DNA from: Prototheca cutis
Lineage: Eukaryota; Chlorophyta; Trebouxiophyceae; Chlorellales; Chlorellaceae
Assembly: GCA_002897115.2 (NCBI GenBank)
Contig: BCIH01000005.1
Span: forward strand, 1,380,890 to 1,444,889
Direction: 5' to 3'
Length of the DNA stretch: 64,000 nucleotides
This document shows positions 1 through 11,539 of the stretch, piece by piece. Within the stretch, counting starts at the first letter, position 1; every line of letters begins with the position of its first letter. A program made the position numbers and the translations under genes. Under the pieces are notes generated by a model. It made no database searches. It had not been told where the DNA came from and saw only the letters and a program-made list of their open reading frames with translations.

Positions 1-480
1 GTGGGGAGGAGAGGCGCTTGCTTGTGGCAGACGCGCGCCATTGGTGGCTGCCACGGCGCCCGAAACTCGCCGGCCCGTCTTCCGTGCAGGCGCTCACGAA
101 TTACAAGTACAAGGTTAAGATGGTCCCGGGGACGCAAAAAAAGGGCAAGGCCTACCGGCAGGTGTGTGACATGATTGGGTGAAAAGGACGGAACAGCGGA
201 AACTGCTTGGAGTCAAAGTCAGGTCCAGCCAGGGCCACACCCAAAGCAAAGACCCATGCACTCCCTGTGGGTGCGCGCATGCCCCAACGGTGCAACCCCG
301 CTCCCCTTTGCGCAGGCACTGGAGATGTTTTTCCAAAAGGTGGCAGAGGGCACAGAGCGGGAGCGTATGCTGGCACGGGCAATCCCCGAACCCGAGGCAG
401 TGACGGCGTTTGTGGGGACGGTGAAGATCCAGGCGCCAGGGATGCTAAAGGCCAAGCAGGCCATGAAGAAGAAGAAGTAA
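1..480 (+). CDS. NEMF: NEMF/Rqc2 (Tae2) homologue, 3' end only
   Basis: The gene enters from the left edge. The last two exons are clear: 90-161 and 316-480 (stop TAA 478-480), joined by a GT-AG intron 162-315. The spliced protein reads ALTNYKYKVKMVPGTQKKGK, then AYRQ-ALEMFFQKV, and ends in a lysine tail (KQAMKKKK). This matches the C-terminal DUF3441 block of NEMF/Rqc2 (NYKYKVK, PGT-KKGKA, then a VKI-APG motif). In the family, NEMF binds stalled 60S ribosomes in ribosome-associated quality control, recruits Listerin and directs C-terminal tailing. An acceptor at 87-89 just before GCG suggests that the bases before 90 are intron, although that frame is also open. The NFACT-N and NFACT-R domains lie outside the window. 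Confidence 0.85.
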
Positions 481-1529
481 TTGTGGTGCTGTGTTGGGGT
501 GGCGCATGCTTTGCATGAGCTCTGGTGGCATGGTGCCCTGATGCGGAGCGTGGCTCATGGAATTGACTCTAGAAACATGTGCATTCCGTGCTGTTTCAAA
601 GCAAGCAAGGGCCGGCGGCAGTGCAATCATGCCCCTGCTGCTCAGTGAACGATGGCGAGGATGGACGTGATGCGCACACGAGGAGCATGCACAATGCAAG
701 AACAAGAACAAAAGGCAAAAAATGTCAGTCTCACAAGTGCGACTGGCGAGGGTGGTTCCACCGTCCCTCTCAGGCTCGTTATCCATCTGCCGATCAAGGT
801 ACCGGGGTGGGCTGCTGAGTTTCCTCCCTGACCCGTTTCCCCGAGAATTATCAGCGACCCTGCCTCCCTTCAGGCAGGCAGGGGACGCGGACCCCGACCT
901 CAGATTGGGCAAGCCAGTCAACAAGGGACAAATGGCCCTGCCAGATCGCCGAGCGATCCCTACGTACAGCCTCCACTCGGATGACAGGCCCGCGCGACCA
1001 GGCCCAGCCGAAAATCTGGCGGCTTTCCGCTATATGATCACCGTCTGATACGCGGTTCCGGGATTATGGGTTCCTAAAGCAGACCAGTGCATGCGCCGGA
1101 TGAGATGCGGATTCTTCATGATAATACACATATGCAAAGCTGCACTCATGTCAATGCAACATCTCTGTGAACGTTGGTGGGGTCTGTTGGAGGGAGGTGT
1201 TGCCATGAAGCTGAGTATGCTGCGTGAGACATACCTCTGCGCCTGTTCTGTGCAAGATGTAGCTTCTCAGACCTAGGCACCTGATCTGAAGCCAAGATGG
1301 CGTTGTAAATCAAGACGCAAGATGGCACGCCTGGGAGAGAATGTCATTCGCTGGGGTCGGGATGCCTCTGGTTCTGGTGCAACCAGCACGCGGTCAGGTA
1401 TTGACGCCGACCACCGACGGGTGACCCCACATCCCGACAACCTGGTGTCGGGCAGATATACGCGCGGTGCCTGGTTCCCAGCCCCGACACTGTTGCGCAT
1501 CGTGATTCTTCAGATCAAAGCTGTGATCC
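481..1529. other. Intergenic: NEMF 3' flank and FLOE-like gene promoter
   Basis: No ORF here has recognisable motifs or plausible splice structure on either strand. The short ORFs have mixed composition and no family resemblance. The stretch should hold the NEMF 3' UTR and the promoter and 5' UTR of the gene starting at 1530. No clear TATA box or polyadenylation element was identified. Confidence 0.5.
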
Positions 1530-3886
1530 ATGTCTGACGCGCCTCTGCCGGACATTTTCGCGGACTTGCTGCCCAAGTCCCCAAACCGGGATGCGGCCAG
1601 CGATGACGCGGTACTGCCGGGCCCAGTCATCTCAGAGTCTGTTTACGCCGTGAATAATCGGAAGGAACAGCCCGGAGCACCTATGGTGAGTTTGCGGTGG
1701 TTGGGTCTGTGCCTCTGGATCACTCCCCACCCAGACGCGGTTCCGGGGGTTTGGCCGCCCCGTGCGTCCCGCGCTCCACGCCATGCGTCCCCATGCACCC
1801 TGCAGCGTAAGACCACGGGACCCAAGGATGCCGATACGGGATCCGACGTGTCGCTGGCAAAGTTCACCGCGGGGCTGCAGCGGGTGATCGAGAGTATCGA
1901 CAGGTCAGAGTGGTGGGCTGAAGCGATGTCCGAGGCAGGCCAGTCTTCTGGTTGGGGCCAGTGCCTTCTAGCGGCAGGCAGTTCGGGCACAATCCCTCCC
2001 CCAGGTCCCGTGCCACACGTCCTGACCAATCGCCTACAACGACCACGCTCATGAATGTCTACCCATGATCTGAACAACACCCCCCCTTACACGCACAACA
2101 CGCACACATCTCCTGGCCCCCTACCAAAGCATGCAGGCGGCTGGAGGCACTGGAGCACCGCACGGAGCAGACGTGTCAAGTGGTGACCGAGCTTCAGGAG
2201 GTGCTGACGCTGCGGGAGGACGCGCACAAGGAGCGGATCGCATCGCTGGAGCGGTCGCTGCGCGAGGTGCACCGCTGCGTGCAGATCATGCGCGACCGGC
2301 AGGAGCTGGCCACGGCATCGGATGAGCTGAGACATCTTTCCACGCAGTCGAGCGGTGGACGCAGCGAACGCGCACTTGCGGCACCGACGGTGACCGCCGT
2401 AGTGGCACCAGAGCCCGAGCCGGTGGCAGAGCCCACCCCTGCACCGGCGTCTGCGGCAGCGCCGGCTGCCCCGGCTCCGCAGCAGCAGCCCGCGGTCGCA
2501 CCGCCGCCACCGCTGCCTGCCGTCGCAGTCCCGGTGCCCTCTGTAAGCACTCCCCCCGCGCCCTCGGTCCCCAGCGCCCCGCCGCCCCCGCAGACAGCGA
2601 CCGCCGCCGCGGCGCCTGCCTACCCTGCGCCCGTGGCTGCGGTTCCCCAACCGGCAGCATCGATGCCGGCCGCGACCCAACAAACGGCGCCACCGCCACA
2701 GGCGAGCGCGTACTCGCACCCTGTGTCGCCTCGGGGCTATCAGGCTGTGCCCGGCCCCGTCGCGGCCCCGCCCCAGCCCCAGCCCCAGTACCAAGCGCCC
2801 CTGCCGGCAGCCTACGGTCAGCCAGCTGGGCCGCAGCCACTAGTGCCGCCGCAGGTCCCCATCACACAGCCCGGCAGCGCACGATCCTACGGCAGTGCCG
2901 CTCCGGAACCAGCTGCGCCGCCACCTCCGCCGTCTTACTATGCTGGACCTAGCGCCGGCGGCGGCCCTGCAGCGGGGCCACCCGGCAATGCGTGGGGCTC
3001 GACGCAGTACTCCGGCCAGTTTGGCGCCCCTGCAGCGCAGCCGCAGCAGTCCTCAACTGGCCCCTCGCCGTCGCCTTACTATGTGCGTTGCGATGTTGAA
3101 TGGGGTTGTCTCCGGAGCGTATGCTTAGGGAAATGTTCCCTGGACCTTGACCTGTTTCACACATGTAGTCCTGCCCTGCTGAGGCTGTCGGCTGACAAAT
3201 AGCGAACCTCATGCCTCGACCATATCGCCCTCCAATCAACCGTGCAGGGCGAAACTGGCCCCGGTGCCCCACCTCCCCCTCCCCCGCCACCGTCGTATGG
3301 CGCTGTTCCCAGTGCCAGCATGAAGGGTGGCTACCCTGTGCTATCACCGGCGGGCAGTGCCAGCGGCGGTATGTACTCTTCCGGCTCCTACGGCCGGCCG
3401 GTGCGGCAGCCCAGCTTGTCGTCTTCCCAGCGGCCCCCGCAAGAGGCAAGTGGACAGATGATTGTTATTGCATCGAGCAAGTGGGGTGAATGGAGTTTGA
3501 TGACGTAGTCTTGTCCACTGACAATGGAGAGGGTGGCATTGGAGCCTTGCTCGGGGAGAGCGGTTGTCTGCCCTCCCTATAAAGCATTCCCCGTTGTCTT
3601 TCCTGTGCAAGTGTCGTCGGGAGTAAAACATGCCCGTCGTCCATAGCCGCACACGTGCAAGGCCCTCCATCCACAACGCCACATACGTGTACACGTCAAC
3701 CCGCAGGCGCCGGCTGCGGGCAGCGCGGGCGGCGGCAGCCGGAGCGTGCCGATGGAAAAAGTCATTGACGACGTGGCTGTGATGGGTTTCTCTCGGGACG
3801 AGGTTCGCCGCGTGCTCAACCAGCTGATGGAGAGCGGACAAGCCATCGATCTCAATGTGGTGTTGGACAAGCTGGGCGCACGCTGA
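1530..3886 (+). CDS. FLOE-like DUF1421 prion-like protein
   Basis: Exons are 1530-1685, 1806-1903, 2137-3082, 3248-3445 and 3707-3886 (525 aa). The intron after 3445 starts with GC (gcaagt), so it is GC-AG. Visible parts, in order: an acidic/serine N-terminus (SDAPLPDIFADLL); a coiled-coil stretch at about residues 85-140 (LEALEHRTEQTCQVVTELQE, then ERIASLERSLREV); about 300 residues rich in Pro, Ala, Gln, Ser and Tyr; and a C-terminal about 45-residue DUF1421 module (VIDDVAVMGFSRDEVRRVL, then ESGQAIDLNVVLDKL). This is the order described for Arabidopsis FLOE1 (DS region, coiled-coil nucleation domain, QPS-rich disordered region, DUF1421), a seed protein that forms condensates in response to water. 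Family assignment is firm for DUF1421. A hydration-sensing role in this alga is inference. Confidence 0.82.
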
Positions 3887-4255
3887 TGTGGCATTGATGG
3901 GCTTCTGTGTGTATTTTGTTTTGATGCCAGGAGTGATGTATGCCTGTTGAAACTGGTTTCCTACGTTACCTCACTAGTCTGCTCCATGGGTGGAAGGGAT
4001 GGAAGGTGCACGGGTGCCGGGGCTTCACAGAGCCCAGCATCAAAAGAATGGATACTCAAGGGTCGGGATCCATGGAAAATCGACGGAGGAGCAAAGCAGC
4101 TTGGGTTGGGCATGAGACTTTCCCGGCACAAGATGGATGTAGCCTTAGGTGATTATTGCGAAGAAAAGCGAAGACAGCGCACGACAGCCTCCGTCTGTCA
4201 TGCTCATGCAAGGTTTATCATGCAAGGTCGGGAAAACCCGCATGTGCCGTTCTTT
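3887..4255. other. Convergent intergenic region
   Basis: This lies between the stop of the FLOE-like gene (+) and the stop of the MRS2 gene (-). It should contain both 3' UTRs. I see no gene, repeat or recognisable terminator in it. Confidence 0.5.
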
Positions 4256-7200
4256 TTAGATGGACGAGGGGATGAACATGAGACGACGCTTGATGATGAC
4301 TGCCAGGATTCCAAAGAAGAGGATGCAGGCTCCCACACCACTGAAGATGCAGGTGCCCAGGAATAGGTTCCAGCTTTCCTGCCACTCTGTGTTGAACAGA
4401 TTCATCCTGATGAGTTGGCAAGGGGGGGCCAACATTGGGAGAAGGGGCTGTTGGTCCTTTGCAACAAGATACAGGAAGCCATTGGTTGACAGGAGTTACT
4501 GTCCCCTGAGCAAGCGTTGTCCCCCCCCCCCCCCCCCCCCCCCCCCCACAGACGCACACACACAAGGGATTCGCACGGAGACAAAGACAAACCCTTTCTG
4601 CCCATCGTCCCAGCATGAGAACCCCTGCTCACCCCCAGAACCCGGCGACCATGGAGACAAAGCCAAATGCCGCCACCATGAGCGAGACGAGGAGGTCCAG
4701 AGCCACCAGCTCGTTCCGCCGGTGGTCCAGCTGTGGGATTTGGGAAGGGTTCGGGACAGCTGTCCATTCCCATCATTTCACTGGGTGGTGATCCATCGTC
4801 CCTGAAGGCGCCAGGTGGCGGCACGACCAATGACTCACCAGCCTCGAGCTAGTCGCTGCTAGACATTTGCGACATGCAAATTCCAGGGGAAACGCACACA
4901 GCACATTCCTCCTCAATGAACGCCATCGATCCCTCTACCACCCTTTCCCAAAGTTACATCTCCATGTTAAAATACCCCCCCAGACCTGGATATCGACCAT
5001 GTCCTCGTTGGCGTCGATGGCTTCAGACACCATGAGCAGCCGCCGCAGCGCAGCATCCACCTTGACGTAGTACGTCTCCAACTGGTCCTCGGCCTCCTCG
5101 ATGTCGTGCGGGTCCACCCGGTCGCGAACCCGCCGCGCGCGGCTGTGCTGCCGCCGGGGCGAGCGATCGCGACCGCGCTGCATTCGCCGGCGACTCGACG
5201 TCTCCTCCTCTTCCTCCTCGCTGCTGCCGCTCTCGGAGGGCGCCGGCTCGGTCCGTTGCCCTGCATCATTTGGTGAGGGTGGGGGTGAATGCAGTCGCAG
5301 TGGGCGTTTGTCACCTCACCAATGCCTGTGCAAAGAGAAGCCCGTGCACGTGCGAGGCCTTGCGCGGGGGCCCCTCTCTGAAACTCGGGCCAACGATGCC
5401 AACACTCAATAGAGCGACGTCCCTGCATGCTGTGCTGCTGTGGCAGCTCACACACAACTCCATCAACGACCGGAATTTGGGGAGAACCCCCCAACAGCAT
5501 CAATGCACCAGCACTTCCGTCCCACACCTCCCACCTGTTTCGGTTGCAGAGGGGGGGGATGGCCGCCGGCCGGCACCGCCGGGTGCAGGGGACTGCGCCA
5601 CTGCCAGGTCCACAGCCTCTGCTGCGCCCGGCTTGGCCCTTCCTGCCCCCATTGCACCTAGTTCAGCCGCTGGCTGATCAATCGAGCCTGCCACGCTGTT
5701 GAACGAGACTCTGGAAATCGGGCGCCTTCGAGCATCCGGTCCCAGCATCCACTGCTGCTGCGTGGACATCGAGGTCACGGAGCTGGTGCTGGACTCCCGG
5801 GGCAGCGGCTGTGCCGACTCGAATTCAAACAGGGGCACAAGCCGTGACTCGGAGCCGGGCCCGCCGCGCACAAGCATGTTTCGCTCCGTGCCGGGGACTT
5901 CCCGGGGTTGCTGGGGAAGCTGCTCCCCCCGCTCCCGCGCCCGTCGACCAAGGTACATGTCCTGCATGATGTTTGTCGGTGGGGGGAGGTAGGAGCTGGT
6001 GGGTGGCTGGTGGGGGGGCCTGATGACGCTCCTGCTTTTGGGCTGTGTGTGGGAAACTCAGCAACAGAAGGCATGATGCGTCTTTGGAAAAGCATCGACA
6101 GTTGGCCACAACAAGCACAAAGCACGCACCGCCATGTCGTCGTCGTCTTCGAGGATCTCCTCCATCTCCTGTTTGAGGCGCTGGGCTCGCGAGATGAGCT
6201 TGTTCATGGCCGCCTTGATCTTTCTGACCCCCTCCAGGACCGGCATGCCCAGCTGTGAGTTGTGGGATGGGATACCTTTGCCTCTTGGAAAGGAGGAAAA
6301 AAGAGTCGTCGCAAAACCGAGAACAGCCAAACCAGGATTGTGTTGCCCCCCCCACACCCACGAAGAAAAAAAAATTAAAGGAGACACATGCAGATGCACC
6401 AAACGAAAAGTCTGCGTACATCCGTCAGAAGTTTGTTGACCACAGGGTATGCCTCCTGTTCCAGGTGGTACACCTCCGTCTCCAGGGTTGTGGTCACCGT
6501 TGCCAGCGCCACCTCTAGGGCCCGGAGCTCGTACGGCATGTTTTGGGTGTAGGTCGCTGAGAGCCTGCATCATGTGTTGAGTGCGGCAGATGGCCATCCG
6601 GCACCGCAGCAGTGGAGCAAACAAAGACATCCAGGGACAGCCACCCCAGCACCCCGCTCCAATTCCCCAAAACGCACACAGCCATTTTCTGGAGACTCTG
6701 GGAGCTCGCCGTTCGAGGCAGGGGTGCAGACAGCAGTTCACACAGCTTGTGGATAAACTTGGACTCATAAGTCGGCCTTGCCGCCAAAAAAGGATCCTTG
6801 TCCTGTGGGTAACGAGTGCGGCGGGGTCACGTGGGTTCGTGAGTACACCGTGGCGACCATGAACCGACACTGTCCCTCCGTCACCCAGCCCTCCCCAATT
6901 CTAGAAGCCAGTTCCATGGCCCACATCGACAACGGCACAGCATCGGACGTTGGGAACGGAGAGGATGTAGCATTGGTTGCAGCATATGATCATCCGCACA
7001 GTTTCCAGGTTGACGACAATGGCCCGCTCGCGAATGAAGAGCGCGGCCGGGAAGGGCAGGGGCAGCGTCGGGTCAAGTGTCAGCAGGTCCCGGTACCGGA
7101 TACCCAGCTGGTACACCAGCAGGTGCTTGTCGACCTGTGATCAATGGGGTGAGTGAGGGATGGGGGGTTGACGAAGAAGCCGAGACCTCGGGTCCGCAGA

Positions 7201-7652
7201 CTGAGAGCAGGCCACTTTAGCAGAGCCAGGCCGGCATGGCGGCTGACCAGCCGCCCCGCCCCGATTTCTCCAGCGCCCTCACACCCATCGCCCTTCGCAT
7301 CCACGACGCGTTCTGAACGCGCATCTTTTACAGATGAAAATGACCTATCACGTGTTCACCCCCGGATCAGTTCGCAGCCCATCGCATCAAGCCAGGCCCC
7401 GATCACCCATGTCCCCAAAAGCGCGGTACGCTAGCCCACCTCGACTTCCGACGCCACGCCCTTGTCGTCAATGTGCATCCATACCCTAGATCCCGTTCCT
7501 GCGCCAGCTTCATCTCCAGTGCGGGTGTTTTCCCGGAACAGCGTGTTCCAAAGATCAACGTTCGCGTGGCCATTGGTCCGCTCGCTCGGGCCGTGGTTCC
7601 CCGTATCCATGAGTGGCTGCTTCAGGGCACCAGAATCGTCTCGTCGACCCAT
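4256..7652 (-). CDS. MRS2: MRS2/CorA-family magnesium transporter
   Basis: Exons on the minus strand: 7652-7440, 7134-6925, 6802-6678, 6564-6420, 6252-6130, 5961-5535, 5260-4986, 4730-4633 and 4406-4256, all in phase (588 aa). The donors at 6925 and 6678 are the least certain. Family blocks visible: RVWMHIDDKG; IRYRDLLTLDP; RERAIVVNLETVRMII; MPYELRALEVALATV; LEDDDDMADMYL; SEAIDANEDMVDIQLDHRRN; then the pore signature G-M-N split by the last intron (GFWG-MNLF) between two C-terminal membrane helices (LLVSLMVAAFGFVSMVAGF and TCIFSGVGACILFFGILAV). MRS2 proteins form pentameric Mg2+ channels in mitochondria, plastids or vacuoles. About 190 extra residues (Ser/Pro/Arg-rich, then an acidic E-run) sit between DMYL and YYVKVDAAL, much longer than is usual. 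The start MGRRDDSGALK has no obvious targeting peptide. Confidence 0.93.
4521..4547. repeat. 27-nt poly-C (poly-G in the MRS2 pre-mRNA)
   Basis: An uninterrupted C run sits inside the last MRS2 intron (4407-4632). On the sense strand it is a G run. Its length is likely to be unreliable in sequencing. Confidence 0.95.
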
Positions 7653-8031
7653 GAAAAGACGTGGAGGTTCGGGCTTTTACGTGGGCGGCGACTGATGTGG
7701 CTGCGTGCCAGCTCCGCGGGTTAAGCCATGCCCTGCCGCGCACCTTCCTTATCCCTTGCTTGAACGATGTGATAGGGTCTTTCCCTGTTGCTAGGGTTTC
7801 GTTCGGGCATCATCTCCGTTTCTTGAGTCTCCCATCACGTCGTCCACTACTTTCCATTTCATGGCAGACCCAATGCTTGCATGCAGCATCAATCTTGTGC
7901 ATTTGCGCAGGTCCGGCATGATTGATTCTGCTCGCAGGTGAGCATTGGAGTTGGTGACGGGGTTCCCTGGGCATGCAGTGAAAGGCATGGCCTCACAAGG
8001 CACCATGCCTCCCCGCCACCGGCTTAAACAT
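7653..8031. other. Intergenic: MRS2 promoter and PRP31 3' flank
   Basis: Both neighbours are on the minus strand. The region separates the MRS2 start (7652) from the PRP31 stop (8032-8034). No further gene was seen. Confidence 0.5.
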
Positions 8032-8452
8032 CTATGCCGCAGCCCCTTTGCGCGTGGACTTGAACCCCGAGTACTCTGAGAAGTAGCTCTCCGAGCCGCC
8101 ACGCATGCGGTCGGCTGCGGCCTGTGCCTGCAGCGGGTTTGCCAGCTCGATGCCCTGAATGGGTGTGAAAGCCAGGGAGGACGACAGGCCGCTGGTCGCC
8201 CCCGAAGAACCGTAGCTCCGAGCCGCAAATTTTTTTGCCGACTTGGCAGACAGCTTCTGCCGCTGTTGAATCGCCACCTGTTGCAAATTTTTGTTTTTGT
8301 ATTTTGGGGGAAAGGGGGGGATATCCTTGGGAGGCACATGGGCATGAACGCTGGGATCCGTTTCTCTCTCTGTTTCTGCGCGCAACACACCCCATCCACC
8401 CACCCACCTACGCGCGCAACAAGACAGTGTGAAAAACCAAAAAGCCACCCCC

Positions 8453-8498
<46 letters not shown>

Positions 8499-10204
8499 GC
8501 GTACCGTGCGGAGGCGCCCCGAGCCGTCCTTGTTGATCATGCCGAGGCCCATGGTATCGTCACCATCCAACACCTCTTCCTCTGGCTCGTTGAATGCCAT
8601 GCGATTCGCCTGCTTTTTGAGTTCCGTGAGACCATAGCGCTCCTTCATCTTGCGATAGCGCCTGCCCCCTCGCCGCCGGCGGTGTTCGTTGGCGTCTGGC
8701 GCCGGCAGCACCTTGACCTGCTTGGCCGGGGGCGGCTCCTGCCAGCGCTCGATGCGCTTGGCCATGNCGTCGCGCATGGCACGCCCCGCCGCGCCCGAAC
8801 CGTCCTGCCCGTGCGCGTCCAGTCTCGCCAGCAGCGCGGCTTTGCCGGCCACGAGCCGCGCGGCGCGGGAGCGCAGCGCGGGCGGCGTGCCCTGCACCAA
8901 CGCGCAGCCGTGGACGAACCCCTGGTGCGCCTGCGCGGTGGCCGACGAGAATCCGGCCAGTGTCTTGCGTTTGGCGCCCAGGACCAGGATGTTACAGGCC
9001 GGCATGGCCGCCAGCGCCCCCAGCCCGCCTGCAAGACCCATGCACTGTGCCGCGACTTCGGACCCCAGCGCCGCGGAAAGATTCGGGGCCACGCTGTCCA
9101 TGCGCCGCTGGACCAGCTGCAGGATGGCCGCCTTGTCGGCGGCCAGGGATGCCACCAGTTTGCAACCTGAGAGCACTTTTGCTAGCTCAGGCTCGCTCAG
9201 CGGCGCACCGGCCGTCGTTGTGGCAGTCACAGTGACGACCATCACCGTGGCGGGGGGCAGCAGGGCATCCAGATCAATGCCCGTGACGTCCATCTCGTTG
9301 CCGATAGCCGCCACCACGGCCGCATAGTCCAGCGGGTTTTGGACCAGCGACTCCAGCTCGCTAAACTTGGGGCGGTAGTGGTCGCGGATGAAATTATACA
9401 CCCCGGCAATCTCGCTGTCGATGTCAACCACCAGTCGGTTGCACTGCACCAGCAACCTAGGCTCAGGGGATTGGGGTTCAGCAACTGGGAGGAATGAAAC
9501 GGGAGAAAGAACGCGAGGGAAGAGCAGGAGATGCAGAAGAATGAGGTGAGGCCTGGCACTGGGGAGGGCCCTCAAAGTCCAGTCAAAACATGCCTGAGAC
9601 CTTTGAGCCCTGTGCACCCACCTCCCGCCCTCCACTCCCACCCAAACCACACACCACCACCACCACGGGCGCACTTGTATGTGGGGTCCTCCTCCGCGGG
9701 TCCCGTCCAGGTGCGACCCGAGGGCCCAGGCGCCCCGTCCCCGGCGGCCTCATCCTCTGCGAGGGCCGCCCTCACGGCTGCCATGATGCTCGTGTATCGT
9801 TCCGTCCCACTCAGTGTTGCCACAGCCGACAGGTCATCGTGGTGCAGATTCTCCACATCCTCCATCTGCAGTACCATAACCATCATCATGGGCTCGGAGG
9901 AGACTTGCTCGACGACGCTGCTTTGTCACACAGACCCACAAGTGCTAGGAAGCATGGGTGGAACCCCAGACCGGGCACTGTGTTCATCTGTGCGCCCACA
10001 CGACGTCCTTAGCTCACAGCAATCGGTGCTCTGCGCTTCGCATATACTGTGCAGATATCTGGACTCACGAATAGACCCCACTTTGCGGTCCCAGCGCACC
10101 TCTGCGTCGCCATCGGCCTGCTCTCCTTCAGCCGGCACCTCCTCGTGCTCCTCATCGGAAAGCTCTTCCAGATCCGCCAGGAATGACTCCGCCAGCGTGG
10201 CCAT
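8032..10204 (-). CDS. PRP31: U4/U6 snRNP factor PRP31
   Basis: Exons: 10204-10082, 9865-9675, 9456-8505 and 8277-8032 (503 aa). The first intron is ambiguous: donor gtgggg (phase 0) was used, but a better-looking gtgagt lies 14 bases further on. The start MATLAESFLADLEEL matches PRP31 N-termini. The coiled-coil and Nop domain fill the long exon: DIDSEIAGVYNFIRDHY, LESLVQNPLDYAAVV, SVAPNLSAALGSEVAAQ and MPACNILVLGAKRKTLAGFS. Then come RWQEPPPAKQVK and the basic RRGGRRYRKMKERYGLTELK signature. The C-terminus carries SLAFTPIQGIELANP and SYFSEYSGF, typical of plant PRP31. The protein bridges 15.5K-bound U4 snRNA and the U4/U6.U5 tri-snRNP. One ambiguous base (8767) falls in the coding exon. The last intron begins with a donor followed at once by a (TG)n run. 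Confidence 0.95.
8455..8497. repeat. (CA)n microsatellite in a PRP31 intron
   Basis: The dinucleotide run is in the last PRP31 intron (8278-8504), a few bases inside the 5' splice site. On the sense strand it reads (TG)n. Confidence 0.95.
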
Positions 10205-11539
10205 GGCGCTTGACAGGTGTAAATGAGCTGCCAGACGTCAATAAAGAGGTGCCGGGCAGGCTTTGAGCCGTGTCGCACAACAGAACACCAGATGGCTGTG
10301 CCACCGCGAGGATCGCACAGGCGCCGCTCCTGTGCAACAGAGTCTGTCAAACGAGATTGTGATGCGTGTACATACCCATCTTCTCAAAAATATTGGAGCA
10401 TGGAGCCTTTCCCAGAGCTGCATTTTCCGCAATGTCCTCGTCCGGGATTTGGTGCATGGTTTTCCTTCCTCATGGACGCAGGGCAGGCCGTGCCCTGTCT
10501 GCAGACCAAACCTCTTTACCCCCCCCCCCACTCTGTCCTCTTTTTTCCAGGGGCCTGTCCCAGACGGCCCTCCTGCCCTGCATTTCCTACTTGTCCTTGA
10601 CATGCAGTGGGTCCTAGCATCAAGTGGCGTTTAGCAGACGGGGGGCCTGCAGCATCGACAAAGGGACGAGCCAGATTGGCGATTTGCTTCCTGGGCACAG
10701 GGCTCGCCAGGGTGCTGGCAGGGGAGGCCCAAATCACGAGATAGAGGGTTGCTTCCTTCCATGTACACAGGGGGTGTGGCATGCAAGGTGTTGGGGAAGC
10801 AAGGACGAGCAAAATTCATGTGGCCGTCACGAGAAACATTCGGAGAAGGAAGAGTTAGGGGGAGGGGGTTGGCGTACTTCAAGGGGTCGTGTTCCCCACA
10901 CAACAGTCGCCAGGCAGCCCCGGGGAAACAGGGGTTGCACAGGCAGGGCAACAACTGTGTCTCACTGTCATGCAGTGCAGCACATGGTTGTTTGGGTGGG
11001 TGGTCTGCTGCGGTGCGCAGAGGGGGCGCCTTTCCGTCCTTGGCGGGAGTCACAGGGTTGGCTGATCGTCTGACCCTTCATCCAGGACGGGCTTGCCCGC
11101 AGTGCCAAGGGTACAGTCGTGGGAACGGCGGCCTGCAGTCTTGGGCCATGCAGACGCTCAAAGGGCCCAAACTGCGGCGCATTGACTGGCTGCGGCTCCA
11201 CACTCCTCCGAGGGAGGAGAGGGACGCTTGTTACTGCTTCCCTGCTTCACCCCCTTCCTGACACGCCACAAACGGAGCNGTNGAGTTGTTGNNCAAGCCC
11301 CTCAGACATCCTTGCCGGTTCCCACTGGCCGGTAAGAGGCCATGATGCCGTCCATCGCCATCATCCTGCTGCCCTTGCCAAAGCTCCTGTTGGAAGAGTC
11401 GGACGGCAGTGGTTTTTGTCAGGGGTTCAGGGGATGCCTGGAACGAAGCCTCTGCACTCCCGCATGCAGACACGCAATTCCTCGGAACAGAACAGAAAAC
11501 GCACACCGCCAACAACAACAGTAANAACAATTGAGACGC
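10205..11539. other. Intergenic: PRP31 promoter and transporter 3' flank
   Basis: About 1.3 kb lies between the PRP31 start and the stop of the next minus-strand gene. Many short ORFs overlap on both strands, but none shows domain motifs or a coherent splice pattern. Four ambiguous bases cluster at 11279-11293. Nothing else is supported. Confidence 0.45.

Noticed and set aside
7791..9674. A 627-codon minus-strand frame as one uninterrupted gene
   Set aside because: It runs through a (TG)n intron and past the PRP31 boundaries. PRP31 homology requires splicing at 8505/8277 and 9456/9675, and the tails of the frame show no conservation.
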